From contig DDWD01000040.1 in assembly GCA_002345825.1 (NCBI GenBank), positions 1-25,981 on the forward strand: a stretch of DNA of 25,981 nucleotides, written 5' to 3'. Position numbers and translations under genes: made by a program. The notes under the pieces were generated by a model. It worked only from the letters and a program-made list of their open reading frames with translations. It made no database searches and was not told the DNA's origin. Shown here one piece after another: positions 16,457 to 23,862 of the stretch (the stretch's first letter is position 1; each line of letters opens with the position of its first letter). Source of the DNA: Bacteroidales bacterium UBA2295. Lineage in GTDB: Bacteria; Bacteroidota; Bacteroidia; Bacteroidales; Tenuifilaceae.

Positions 16457-18661
16457 CTAGTTCCCTAACTCCGATATGAATTTGATTCGAACAAGCCGAA
16501 TCTCCTCTTCGGTAAAGTCCTCTTCTCCAAGGTAGTCAATGGCTTCCTCAATCGATTCGGTTTCAGCTTCCTCTTTAAAGTAGTCGTATATTTCGTCCAC
16601 CTTTTCCTCGTCAATTGTACTTTGGATGTAGTAATCGATGTTAATGCGGGTGCCAGAGTTTACTATTGCTTCAATTTCGCCGATTAGCTCGTGAAGCTCA
16701 AGGTTTTTTGCCTGTGCAATGTCCTCAAGATCCATTTTTCGGTCGATGCTTTGAATGATAAAAACCTTTAGCAGGGACTTGTTGGCCACCGATTTAACCA
16801 CCATATCTTGGGGGCGGATAATTTCCTTATCTTCAACGTAAGTAGCAATCAGCTCAATAAACTCTTTGCCATAACGTTTCGCTTTTCCAGCGCCAACCCC
16901 AGTAATGTTCTGTAGCTCATCAATGCTAATGGGGTACTGAATCGCCATATCCTCAAGCGATGGATCTTGGAATACTACGAATGGCGGTAGATTTTTCTTC
17001 TTGGCAATTTTTTTCCGCAGATCTTTTAGCATCGACATAAGCTCCTCGTCGCAAGAGCCGCTTTTGCCAGCTTGCCCAACGGTTACATCATCCTCATCGG
17101 AATCTTCGTACTCGTGATCTTGGGTAAACATGAAGTCGTATGGTTCTTTAAGATATTCTCGCCCCTTATCGGTAAGGAGTAGTAGCCCGTAGTTCTCAAT
17201 GTCTTTTTCTATAAATTTGGCAACTAGGGCTTGCCGCATAATGGCATTCCAAAACTTGATATCCTTCTCGCTACCCTCGCCAAACATCTCTAACTTGTTG
17301 TGCTTGTACGATTTGATTGAAGTGGTAAGGTTTCCGCAAAGGATGTTGGCAATGTGTTCGGATTTAAACTTTTCTTTAACAGCCACTACCGTTTCGAGTA
17401 AAAGTTGCAAGTGCTCTTTACCCTCGAATTGTGTTTTGGGGTGCAGGCAATTGTCGCAAGCGCTACAGTTAGGGTCATGGTACTCCTCGCCAAAGTAGTG
17501 CAGTAGCATTTTTCTTCGGCAAACCGACGACTCGGCATACGATACCGTTTCGAGCAGCAGCTGCTTGCCAATTTCTTGCTCAGCAACTGGCTTGCCCTGC
17601 ATAAACTTTTCGAGTTTTTGAATATCCTTGTAGCTGTAGAATGTTATACACTTGCCCTCGCCGCCGTCTCTTCCAGCGCGTCCGGTTTCCTGGTAATAAC
17701 CCTCAAGGCTTTTGGGTATATCGTAGTGAATTACAAACCTCACATCGGGCTTGTCAATTCCCATTCCAAAGGCAATGGTGGCAACAATTACATCAACCTC
17801 CTCCATGAGGAACTTGTCCTGATTGCCACTGCGGGTGTTTGAGTCCATCCCGGCATGGTAGGGCAAAGCCTTAATGCCATTTACCTTAAGGGTTTCGGCA
17901 ATTTCTTCTACTTTTTTTCGGCTTAGGCAGTAAATGATCCCCGATTTGCCCGTGTTGTTTTTTATAAACTTGATGATTTCGCGGGTGGTGTTTACCTTTG
18001 GCCGAACCTCGTAGTATAGATTTGGTCTATTGAACGACGACTTGAATATATTGGCGTCGAGCATTCCCAAGTTTTTCTGGATATCGTGCTGAACCTTAGG
18101 TGTTGCAGTGGCTGTAAGCGCAATTATTGGAGCGTTCCCAATCTCGTTGATGATTGGTCTAATCCTACGATACTCCGGACGAAAATCGTGACCCCATTCC
18201 GAGATACAGTGAGCCTCATCAATGGCGTAAAAAGAGATCTTAACCTGCTTAAGGAATTGGATATTTTCCTCCTTGGTAAGCGACTCGGGTGCTACGTATA
18301 GCATTTTGGTTTTGCCACTAAGCATGTCTTGCCTAACCCGTTGTATCTGCGTTTTGTTGAGCGACGAGTTGAGGAAGTGGGCAACCCCATCCTCCATGCT
18401 AAAGCCCCTCATGGCATCAACCTGATTTTTCATTAATGCAATAAGTGGCGATATTATTATGGCAGTTCCTTCGCTTATTAGTGCGGGCAACTGATAGCAA
18501 AGCGATTTGCCTCCACCGGTTGGCATAAGCACAAAGGTGTCGTTGCCACCAAGCACATTGCGTATAATGATTTCCTGGTTGCCCTTAAAACTGCTAAACC
18601 CAAAGTACTTCTTTAGGTGTTCCGAAAGGGATATTTCTGATTCTAGTTTCACGGTTGGCAT
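16457..18661 (-). CDS. recQ: ATP-dependent DNA helicase RecQ
   Basis: A 3'-5' superfamily 2 helicase for recombination and replication-fork repair. Motif I MPTGGGKS is at 46-53, DEAH at 148-151 with the RecQ aromatic loop SEWGHDFRPEYRR, and motif VI ETGRAGRDGGEG at about 325-336. The zinc site is C381, C399, C402 and C405. A winged-helix region follows, then an HRDC domain at about 530-610 (SIDELQNITGVGAGKAKRYG). A further acidic C-terminal region of about 120 residues follows, as in the longer Bacteroidota RecQ proteins (734 aa here). The start codon ATG at 18661 faces a 411-bp divergent spacer. Confidence 0.96.
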   Translation of the reverse strand: MPTVKLESEISLSEHLKKYFGFSSFKGNQEIIIRNVLGGNDTFVLMPTGGGKSLCYQLPALISEGTAIIISPLIALMKNQVDAMRGFSMEDGVAHFLNSSLNKTQIQRVRQDMLSGKTKMLYVAPESLTKEENIQFLKQVKISFYAIDEAHCISEWGHDFRPEYRRIRPIINEIGNAPIIALTATATPKVQHDIQKNLGMLDANIFKSSFNRPNLYYEVRPKVNTTREIIKFIKNNTGKSGIIYCLSRKKVEEIAETLKVNGIKALPYHAGMDSNTRSGNQDKFLMEEVDVIVATIAFGMGIDKPDVRFVIHYDIPKSLEGYYQETGRAGRDGGEGKCITFYSYKDIQKLEKFMQGKPVAEQEIGKQLLLETVSYAESSVCRRKMLLHYFGEEYHDPNCSACDNCLHPKTQFEGKEHLQLLLETVVAVKEKFKSEHIANILCGNLTTSIKSYKHNKLEMFGEGSEKDIKFWNAIMRQALVAKFIEKDIENYGLLLLTDKGREYLKEPYDFMFTQDHEYEDSDEDDVTVGQAGKSGSCDEELMSMLKDLRKKIAKKKNLPPFVVFQDPSLEDMAIQYPISIDELQNITGVGAGKAKRYGKEFIELIATYVEDKEIIRPQDMVVKSVANKSLLKVFIIQSIDRKMDLEDIAQAKNLELHELIGEIEAIVNSGTRINIDYYIQSTIDEEKVDEIYDYFKEEAETESIEEAIDYLGEEDFTEEEIRLVRIKFISELGN

Positions 18662-18722
18662 TCCTCAGTGATAAATTCAACTCATTAATGTGTCTGTAAT
18701 TTCTGCGTGTACGTTATTGATT

Positions 18723-18813
18723 AAAAACCATTATTTTTATACCATTAAAATTAATGGTTTTTTTACTAAAGATTTAATCAATTGGGTAATCTTTTATTTA
18801 TGGTATAAAAATA
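18723..18813. repeat. two overlapping inverted repeats in the recQ/tatC spacer
   Basis: Repeat 1: AAAAACCATTA (18723-18733) and TAATGGTTTTT (18752-18762), 11 bp perfect, 18-nt spacer. Repeat 2: TATTTTTATACCAT (18732-18745) and ATGGTATAAAAATA (18800-18813), 14 bp perfect, 54-nt spacer. The left arm of repeat 2 begins within the last two bases of repeat 1's left arm and occupies its loop. The two long folds therefore nest in an interlocked, competing way. Confidence 0.6.
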
Positions 18814-18942
18814 TAAATAAAAATCCTGAATTCTATGCGCAGTGATATAAATCATCATACATCATATGTTGGGTTTTGTTGATTTTAATGTGCTGATTAA
18901 TAGGTGTTAAGTCTGCAATGTAGATACAGCCGATTTTTAATG

Positions 18943-18977
18943 TTTGCTTTATAGCATCTAGCTTTAGGTTATGTTTG
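18943..18977 (+). promoter_or_regulatory. candidate promoter of tatC
   Basis: TTTG at 18943-18946 and TATGTTTG at 18970-18977, an exact -7 consensus match. The spacing of 23 bp is slightly longer than the usual 19-21. It would leave a 5' untranslated region of roughly 90 nt before the tatC ATG at 19073. Confidence 0.3.
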
Positions 18978-19072
18978 TATGTGATATTTTTTTTGATGTG
19001 GTTTAGTGTCTTTATATCAGGTATAAAGCGAGGGTGGGTTGGAACTGTTTTTAAGTGCAAATCTTTGTTAAA

Positions 19073-19891
19073 ATGACAGAAAAGCAAAAAGGAGAGGAGA
19101 TGGGTTTCCTCGATCATCTTGAGGAGTTACGATGGGTTATTGTCAGATCGGTTGTTGCCATATTGGTTGGAGCCATTGTTGCCTTTATCTTTTCAGATTT
19201 TATTTTCGATAGGCTAATTCTACTCCCCAAAGGACCCGAGTTTTTCACTAACCGAATGCTTTGTCTTTTGGCACAAACCGTCAATTCGCCCGCACTGTGT
19301 ATTAATTCTACGCCCTTAAATATTATAAATATCAATATGGCTGGCCAGTTTAATATCCACATTATGGTTTCGGTTTACGTGGGGATTATTATGGCCTTTC
19401 CCTACATTGTTTTCCAATTTTGGAAGTTTGTAAGGCCTGCCCTATACGATGTTGAACGGAAACGAAGCCGGGGGGCTGTTTTTTACATCTCGTTGCTTTT
19501 TATAGTTGGAGTACTCTTTGGTTACTTCATAATTTCGCCCCTCACAATTCATTTTTTAGGTGGTTACAGCATTTCAAGCGAGGTTACCAATCAGATTAAC
19601 TTGGGTTCGTATATCGGCTCGGTAGCTTCGGTGACGCTGGCAACTGGGGTGCTTTTTGAACTTCCCATACTGGTGGTTTTCCTTACCAAAGCGGGTATAG
19701 TAACGCCCATGTTTTTGCGTAAATACCGTAAACATACTTTTATCATTATCATGTCGGTGGCAGCAATTATTACTCCGCCTGATATTCTTAGTTTACTACT
19801 TGTTACCTTTCCGTTGTGGTTACTTTTTGAGGCAAGTATACGTCTGTCGGCACGTTTGTATAAGCGTAAGTTGAAGGCAGAAGGGATGTGA
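19073..19891 (+). CDS. tatC: twin-arginine translocase subunit TatC
   Basis: The signal-receptor subunit of the Tat pathway, which exports folded proteins. The family N-terminal motif GFLDHLEELRWVIVRS with its signal-binding Glu is present. So is the periplasmic loop with two cysteines that I recall from Bacteroidota TatC. The helix-2 motif is FPYIVFQFWKFVRPALY, followed by a conserved Glu (DVERKR), and six membrane segments are predicted. The start is ATG 19073 (272 aa); a GTG at 19055 would add six residues without family support. No tatA/tatB gene adjoins it. A small lipoprotein gene follows after 69 bp. Confidence 0.95.
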   Translation: MTEKQKGEEMGFLDHLEELRWVIVRSVVAILVGAIVAFIFSDFIFDRLILLPKGPEFFTNRMLCLLAQTVNSPALCINSTPLNIININMAGQFNIHIMVSVYVGIIMAFPYIVFQFWKFVRPALYDVERKRSRGAVFYISLLFIVGVLFGYFIISPLTIHFLGGYSISSEVTNQINLGSYIGSVASVTLATGVLFELPILVVFLTKAGIVTPMFLRKYRKHTFIIIMSVAAIITPPDILSLLLVTFPLWLLFEASIRLSARLYKRKLKAEGM

Positions 19892-19960
19892 TTTTCTGAA
19901 GAGGTACAACACCCTTTTGTGTAGTTTTATCCAAAGGAAATATCAATAAAAGTATAGGCT

Positions 19961-20428
19961 ATGAAAAGTTTTGTGTGTATTCTAACTATTATTGCGCTAT
20001 TGGGGTCGTGTTCGCCCCTTTCAAAGGAGCAGTATTTAGATCAGTACAAGGCCTTTGTGGATGATGTAACGGAAAGGGGGCCCCATTTTTCCGATGCCGA
20101 ATGGCAGCGAGCCAATGCCGAGTTTGCTCGTTTTAGCAACGAGTTGTATGCAGAGTATAAGCATCAATTAACTTTCGAGGAGGCTTTGCGGGTGGCTGGC
20201 TACAAGTTGCAGTTCAATGCCACAAGGGCTGGTGTGGAGATGAACAAGTTTTACCACTCGTATCTTAAGGATGATATAGATAGCCTTAAGGTTAGCCTTA
20301 AGTATTATGTCGAGAATAAAATGGACGACGATATCGCTCAGCTACTCGAGGAAGCAAAAAGAATTAGTGACGAGCTTTATCGTGAGGTAAAGAAACTTCT
20401 TGCAGAACTAAACGAGGAGGCTAAGTGA
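19961..20428 (+). CDS. small predicted lipoprotein, function unknown
   Basis: The 155-residue protein opens with a lipoprotein signal (MKSFVCILTIIALLGSC; the lipobox LGSC puts the acylated Cys at residue 17). The mature part is highly charged and helical, with an ELYAEYKHQLTFEEALRVAG segment and a C-terminal helix rich in Glu/Lys (LLEEAKRISDELYREVKK) that may form a coiled coil. I do not recognise the family. Its stop overlaps the start of the PqiA-like gene by 4 bp (GTGA), so the two products are probably made together. It is likely periplasmic, anchored in the inner or outer membrane. Confidence 0.85.
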   Translation: MKSFVCILTIIALLGSCSPLSKEQYLDQYKAFVDDVTERGPHFSDAEWQRANAEFARFSNELYAEYKHQLTFEEALRVAGYKLQFNATRAGVEMNKFYHSYLKDDIDSLKVSLKYYVENKMDDDIAQLLEEAKRISDELYREVKKLLAELNEEAK

Positions 20429-20919
20429 GCGTTGTGTTGTTAAAACGTATTGTAACCCTTATGTTGTGGCTAGCCTCCACTGCCTGTTACGTTATGGGGC
20501 TGTACCTACCTATTATGGTTACCCGGTCGCAAATACTTGGTTTTACAATTAATCGACAGGAGATAAGGCTGTTCGATTCCATTGTGCTTTTTTACAATAA
20601 TGGTGAGTTGACTTTGGCCATGGTGATACTGGTTTTTACAATTGTATTGCCAATTGCCAAATACGTTGAGTTGCTTTATAGAATTACAGCGCCAAATCAT
20701 TACCAAAAAGGATACTCCAAGCTGCTGCAAGCGTTAGATAAGTGGAGTATGCTTGATGTATTCGTAATTGCTTTGTTGATTATGAATTTCAAAATGAATT
20801 CATTAATTATTGTGATGGATTTAATGAGCGGAACAACATATTTAGCTATTTCTATAGTTCTTAGGATGGGAGTGTCGTTAAGCTGGGACTTGCTCAGTCG
20901 GGAAAGTTTAGCCAGGTAA
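20425..20919 (+). CDS. single-domain PqiA/LetA-like membrane protein
   Basis: The 164-residue protein matches one PqiA (paraquat-inducible protein A) domain. It has four predicted helices (about 8-30, 55-77, 100-122 and 128-150), the first ending in GLYLPIM. The family hallmarks IVLPIAKYVELLYR and LDKWSMLDVFVIALLI are clear. E. coli PqiA and LetA hold two such domains plus CxxC zinc ribbons and work with MCE proteins in lipid transport. Here there is only one domain, no CxxC pair and no MCE gene nearby. The start is GTG 20425, overlapping the lipoprotein stop. It ends 4 bp from the convergent ispH. A role in envelope lipid homeostasis is inferred only. Confidence 0.85.
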   Translation: MSVVLLKRIVTLMLWLASTACYVMGLYLPIMVTRSQILGFTINRQEIRLFDSIVLFYNNGELTLAMVILVFTIVLPIAKYVELLYRITAPNHYQKGYSKLLQALDKWSMLDVFVIALLIMNFKMNSLIIVMDLMSGTTYLAISIVLRMGVSLSWDLLSRESLAR

Positions 20920-20923
20920 CAAG

Positions 20924-21805
20924 CTATTTTACCTTGTCGGCTACCTGCTGCATTAGCCAAAGTGGTGTAGATGTTGCTCCGCAAACACCAACAGAACCAA
21001 TCCCCGAGAACCAATCCCGTTCAATTTCTGACGGCGAACTTACAAAATATGTTTTTTCGTTAACCGACTTGCACACCTCGAAGAGCATCTTGCCATTTGA
21101 GCTGTTTTTCCCGCTAACAAAAAGGATTACATCAAATCTCTTCGAAAAATCAGCTAGTTCCTTTTTTCTGTTGGCTACCTGGCCGCAGATGGAGTTATGG
21201 GGTTTAAAATGTAGGTTTTCCTTTATCCTTTTTTGAATTTCTTGCGAAATTGCTTGGTATTCGTCGGCACTTTTGGTGGTTTGTGCAAAAAGTTCGGTGG
21301 GTTTTGAAAAATCCAGATCATCAACCTCGTGTAAACTCTCAATAACAATGGCGTTGCCGTTGGTTTGCCCAACCAGACCAATCACCTCGGCATGCCCTTT
21401 TTTGCCGTAAATTATAACTTGACCCCCTATGGCCTTCATACGTTCCCAACCTTGCCTAACTTTTGTTTGGAGTTTAAGCACTACTGGGCATGATGCATCT
21501 ATTAGGTTGATGTTGTTAGCCAGCGCTTTCTGATAGGTTTCGGGTGGTTCGCCATGGGCTCTGAGCAGCACTTTTTTCCCCTGCAGGCTATCTAAATCGC
21601 TATGCGATATTGTAATTAGTCCCTTGGATTTTAGCCGGTTCTCCTCTTCGCTGTTGTGTACAATTTGGCCTAAGCAGTATAGTGTGTTTTCAGTTTCGAG
21701 TTCTTGCTCGGCTTGCGATATGGCATTTACCACGCCAAAGCAAAACCCCGAATGGCTATCAATTTCTACCCTTATTTTCGAATTGCTGGTCATTTTTTTA
21801 GACAC
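20924..21805 (-). CDS. ispH: 4-hydroxy-3-methylbut-2-enyl diphosphate reductase IspH
   Basis: The last enzyme of the MEP isoprenoid pathway, reducing HMBPP to IPP and DMAPP with a [4Fe-4S] cluster. The three cluster cysteines are at C22 (SGFCFGV), C106 (DASCPVV) and C207 (HNSICGQ). Substrate-binding motifs GQIVHN, RAHGEPP, KKGHAEVIGLVGQT and TSTPLWL are present. Length 293 aa is normal for the short bacterial form. It follows cmk by 32 bp on the same strand, and the two are probably co-transcribed with porQ. Confidence 0.96.
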   Translation of the reverse strand: MSKKMTSNSKIRVEIDSHSGFCFGVVNAISQAEQELETENTLYCLGQIVHNSEEENRLKSKGLITISHSDLDSLQGKKVLLRAHGEPPETYQKALANNINLIDASCPVVLKLQTKVRQGWERMKAIGGQVIIYGKKGHAEVIGLVGQTNGNAIVIESLHEVDDLDFSKPTELFAQTTKSADEYQAISQEIQKRIKENLHFKPHNSICGQVANRKKELADFSKRFDVILFVSGKNSSNGKMLFEVCKSVNEKTYFVSSPSEIERDWFSGIGSVGVCGATSTPLWLMQQVADKVK

Positions 21806-21837
21806 ATACAGGGTAAACAGGTTTGGTAGGCTTATGT

Positions 21838-22533
21838 TTACCTGTTAATAATATCATTATACACCTTTGTAAACCATACCATTTGCTGCTCAATGGACAT
21901 GGTGGAATTGTCGAGCACTATGGCATCGGGAGCCTGACGAAGTGGTGCGACCTCTCTGTTTCGGTCAATGTTATCTCGCTGCTCAATATTCTGCAATACC
22001 TCGTCGAGCGTAGCCTTTTGCCCTTTTTCTTCCATCTCCTTTAGCCTGCGCTTAGCCCTAATCACAGGGTCGGCTGTCATGAATATTTTGAGTTCAGCGT
22101 TGGGGAATACCACAGTACCAATATCACGGCCATCCATAACAATCCCCCTTTGCTTGCCCATCTCCTGCTGTTGTTGTGTCATCCTTTTCCGCACTATAGC
22201 TATGGCCGAAACGGGGCTTACCATATTCGATACCTCAAGGGTTCTAATTTCACTCTCAACAACCTCGTTGTTGAGAGTAGTTAGCCAGCCATTTCCAGCT
22301 CTGTTAGGTGTAAACCCAACCTTAATGTTTTCGAGTAAGCTTGGCAGATTCTTCAGATCAACACCATTCTCGGTTGCCAGTCCTGCACGTATGCACGCAA
22401 GGGTTACCGCTCGGTACATGGCACCACTATCGATAAATATGTAGTTTAAACTTCGAGCAATTGCCTTTGCAAACGTGCTTTTCCCACACGATGAGTAGCC
22501 ATCGATGGCTATGGTTATCTTTTTTTCTTTCAC
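21838..22533 (-). CDS. cmk: cytidylate kinase (CMP/dCMP kinase)
   Basis: Phosphorylates CMP and dCMP with ATP in pyrimidine nucleotide salvage and supply. The 231-residue protein has the P-loop GYSSCGKST at residues 12-20. FIDSGAMYRAVT binds the nucleobase side, GRDIGTVVFPNAELKIFMTA is the family signature, and RRLKEMEEKGQ belongs to the lid. It is the middle gene of porQ-cmk-ispH (minus strand), 55 bp after porQ and 32 bp before ispH. The hydrophilic start MKEKKITIAIDG is typical. Confidence 0.96.
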   Translation of the reverse strand: MKEKKITIAIDGYSSCGKSTFAKAIARSLNYIFIDSGAMYRAVTLACIRAGLATENGVDLKNLPSLLENIKVGFTPNRAGNGWLTTLNNEVVESEIRTLEVSNMVSPVSAIAIVRKRMTQQQQEMGKQRGIVMDGRDIGTVVFPNAELKIFMTADPVIRAKRRLKEMEEKGQKATLDEVLQNIEQRDNIDRNREVAPLRQAPDAIVLDNSTMSIEQQMVWFTKVYNDIINR

Positions 22534-22588
22534 AAAAATCTGTTTAGTTTCCTTGATAAGTATGCAAAGGTAGCTTAAAAGTTTGGAG

Positions 22589-23659
22589 TTATGGCAATGG
22601 ATTCGACCTTGAAAAGAACTCGTTGATATTGGTGCTAACGGAGAAATGGTTAGATGCTCCAGCTAGGTGATAAGTGGCTCTACTGTAGTTCACGTGAAAC
22701 TTGCTGAGCTTAATGCCAATCCCCCAGCTAAAGCCTACGGTGGAAACCCGTTGCTCAACTTTTAGCTCGTTTCGACGCTGAAAATTGTAGCCCCCTCTGA
22801 GGTAAAAACTTTTGATGGGAACAAACTCAACTCCAAGAATAAGGTGGCTAATAAATTCGTTGCCAATTCGGTCGAGAATTGAGGGTTGGGATTCTTCCTC
22901 ATCGGCGAATATTGTAGTGGTGTTGCTAGCTCGCTGGTAGTGAAGGTGCGTTGTTTGCATGTGTTGGAAAGTACCAACAAAGCGAAATGGGGCGTGGCGA
23001 AGTTTTTGGCTAAAACCTGCCACTAGCTCAAAAGGTAGCCTTTCCCATGTGGCGTGCGTGTATGGTTTAAGCATGGTGCCAATGTTGCGGGCTACCATTC
23101 CGGCTGCAAATAGCTGTTCCCTGTTAGTGTAAGATACCCCAATATCTGCACCAATACCAAACGAGCGGTAACTTTCTAAATGAGAGTAAATAGGTTTTAT
23201 GTTTACACCAACCGTAATTAGGCTGTCGAAGGTTCGCGAGTAGGTTAGGTTTATTAGCATATCCGATCCAGTGAACTTGCCTGTGATTTGGCCAGCCGCA
23301 TCGGCAGCAATAAAATCGCCATATCCAACATGCTGTATCGATAAGCCCACGTTTCCAATATTCTTAAAGTTGCGGAAGTACGATACAAAACCATACTTGA
23401 TGTCGGCAAAGTAACTTACATACGAAAGTGATAAATTATTGTGAAGAGCTGATGTAAGGTGCGCTGGATTGGTGAAAGCTACACCAGGATCCGATTCATC
23501 CAACGCAACTACTTTGCTTCCCAATGCTGCGCTTCGTGGAGTAATGGGGAGGTTCAGAAAGCCGTATACACCCGTGCCACCAACCTGCCCAAAAGCAACC
23601 ATCGGTATTGCCGTAAGAATGAATAGGCATATGCTGCAAATTTTTCCACCCAATGTCAT
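22589..23659 (-). CDS. porQ: type IX secretion system protein PorQ
   Basis: An outer-membrane beta-barrel protein of the T9SS, related to PorV; in Porphyromonas PorQ is part of the attachment complex with PorU, PorV and PorZ. Visible signs are a signal peptide (MTLGGKICSICLFILTAIPM, then AFGQ), the PorV/PorQ opening GVYGFLNLPITPRSAALGSK, the NPAH motif, and repeated amphipathic strands to the end. I chose ATG 23659 (356 aa). It begins the signal peptide, and a -7 element lies at 23689-23696, so the longer frame up to 23809 would start outside the transcript. It heads the porQ-cmk-ispH cluster. Confidence 0.92.
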   Translation of the reverse strand: MTLGGKICSICLFILTAIPMVAFGQVGGTGVYGFLNLPITPRSAALGSKVVALDESDPGVAFTNPAHLTSALHNNLSLSYVSYFADIKYGFVSYFRNFKNIGNVGLSIQHVGYGDFIAADAAGQITGKFTGSDMLINLTYSRTFDSLITVGVNIKPIYSHLESYRSFGIGADIGVSYTNREQLFAAGMVARNIGTMLKPYTHATWERLPFELVAGFSQKLRHAPFRFVGTFQHMQTTHLHYQRASNTTTIFADEEESQPSILDRIGNEFISHLILGVEFVPIKSFYLRGGYNFQRRNELKVEQRVSTVGFSWGIGIKLSKFHVNYSRATYHLAGASNHFSVSTNINEFFSRSNPLP

Positions 23660-23688
23660 TACAAATATTTTCCAGCGTAATTTACCTA

Positions 23689-23696
23689 CAAAACTA
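23689..23696 (-). promoter_or_regulatory. candidate -7 element of porQ
   Basis: On the minus strand the bases read TAGTTTTG, an exact TAnnTTTG match, 29 bp upstream of the chosen porQ ATG. A -33 TTTG is not evident at the usual spacing. Confidence 0.4.
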
Positions 23697-23794
23697 ATAA
23701 TTGTAGCATTTATTGCCGATGTAAAGTTCTCTATTTTTTTAAGTTGATATATGGAATGTGAAGCAACTGTTTTTGTTAATGTTATGTCGATTTG

Positions 23795-23827
23795 TTTGTG
23801 TGATATCAATTGTATAGGTTAACTTTG
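23795..23827 (+). promoter_or_regulatory. Bacteroidota-type promoter of the lipid-kinase-fold gene
   Basis: TTTG at 23795-23798, a 21-bp spacer, and TAACTTTG at 23820-23827: exact at both elements and at the expected spacing. Transcription should begin near 23833-23836, which bears on the start codon of the gene that follows. Confidence 0.65.
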
Positions 23828-23862
23828 CAAGCCCTTTGAGCAAATCAATAAAAAAACAGAGA

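Larger units (their letters stand above)
18662..19072. other. gene-free divergent spacer between recQ and tatC
   Basis: A 411-bp AT-rich region without a convincing gene. It contains two overlapping inverted repeats (18723-18813) and a candidate tatC promoter. A 94-codon minus-strand frame (18833-19117) runs into tatC but resembles no protein I know and has low-complexity Lys/Asn/His/Thr composition, so it is not called. Confidence 0.7.

Noticed and set aside
18833..19117. 94-codon minus-strand open frame in the recQ/tatC spacer
   Set aside because: It begins inside tatC on the opposite strand, has Lys/Asn/His/Thr-rich composition expected of AT-rich noncoding DNA, and resembles no protein family I know.
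19892..19960. possible hairpin ACAC...GTGT after tatC as a terminator
   Set aside because: The stem is only four base pairs with no T run, so it is not a credible terminator; the lipoprotein gene may be co-transcribed with tatC.
23660..23809. 50-residue N-terminal extension of PorQ
   Set aside because: The signal peptide starts at the internal Met (ATG 23659), and a -7 promoter element lies within the extension.
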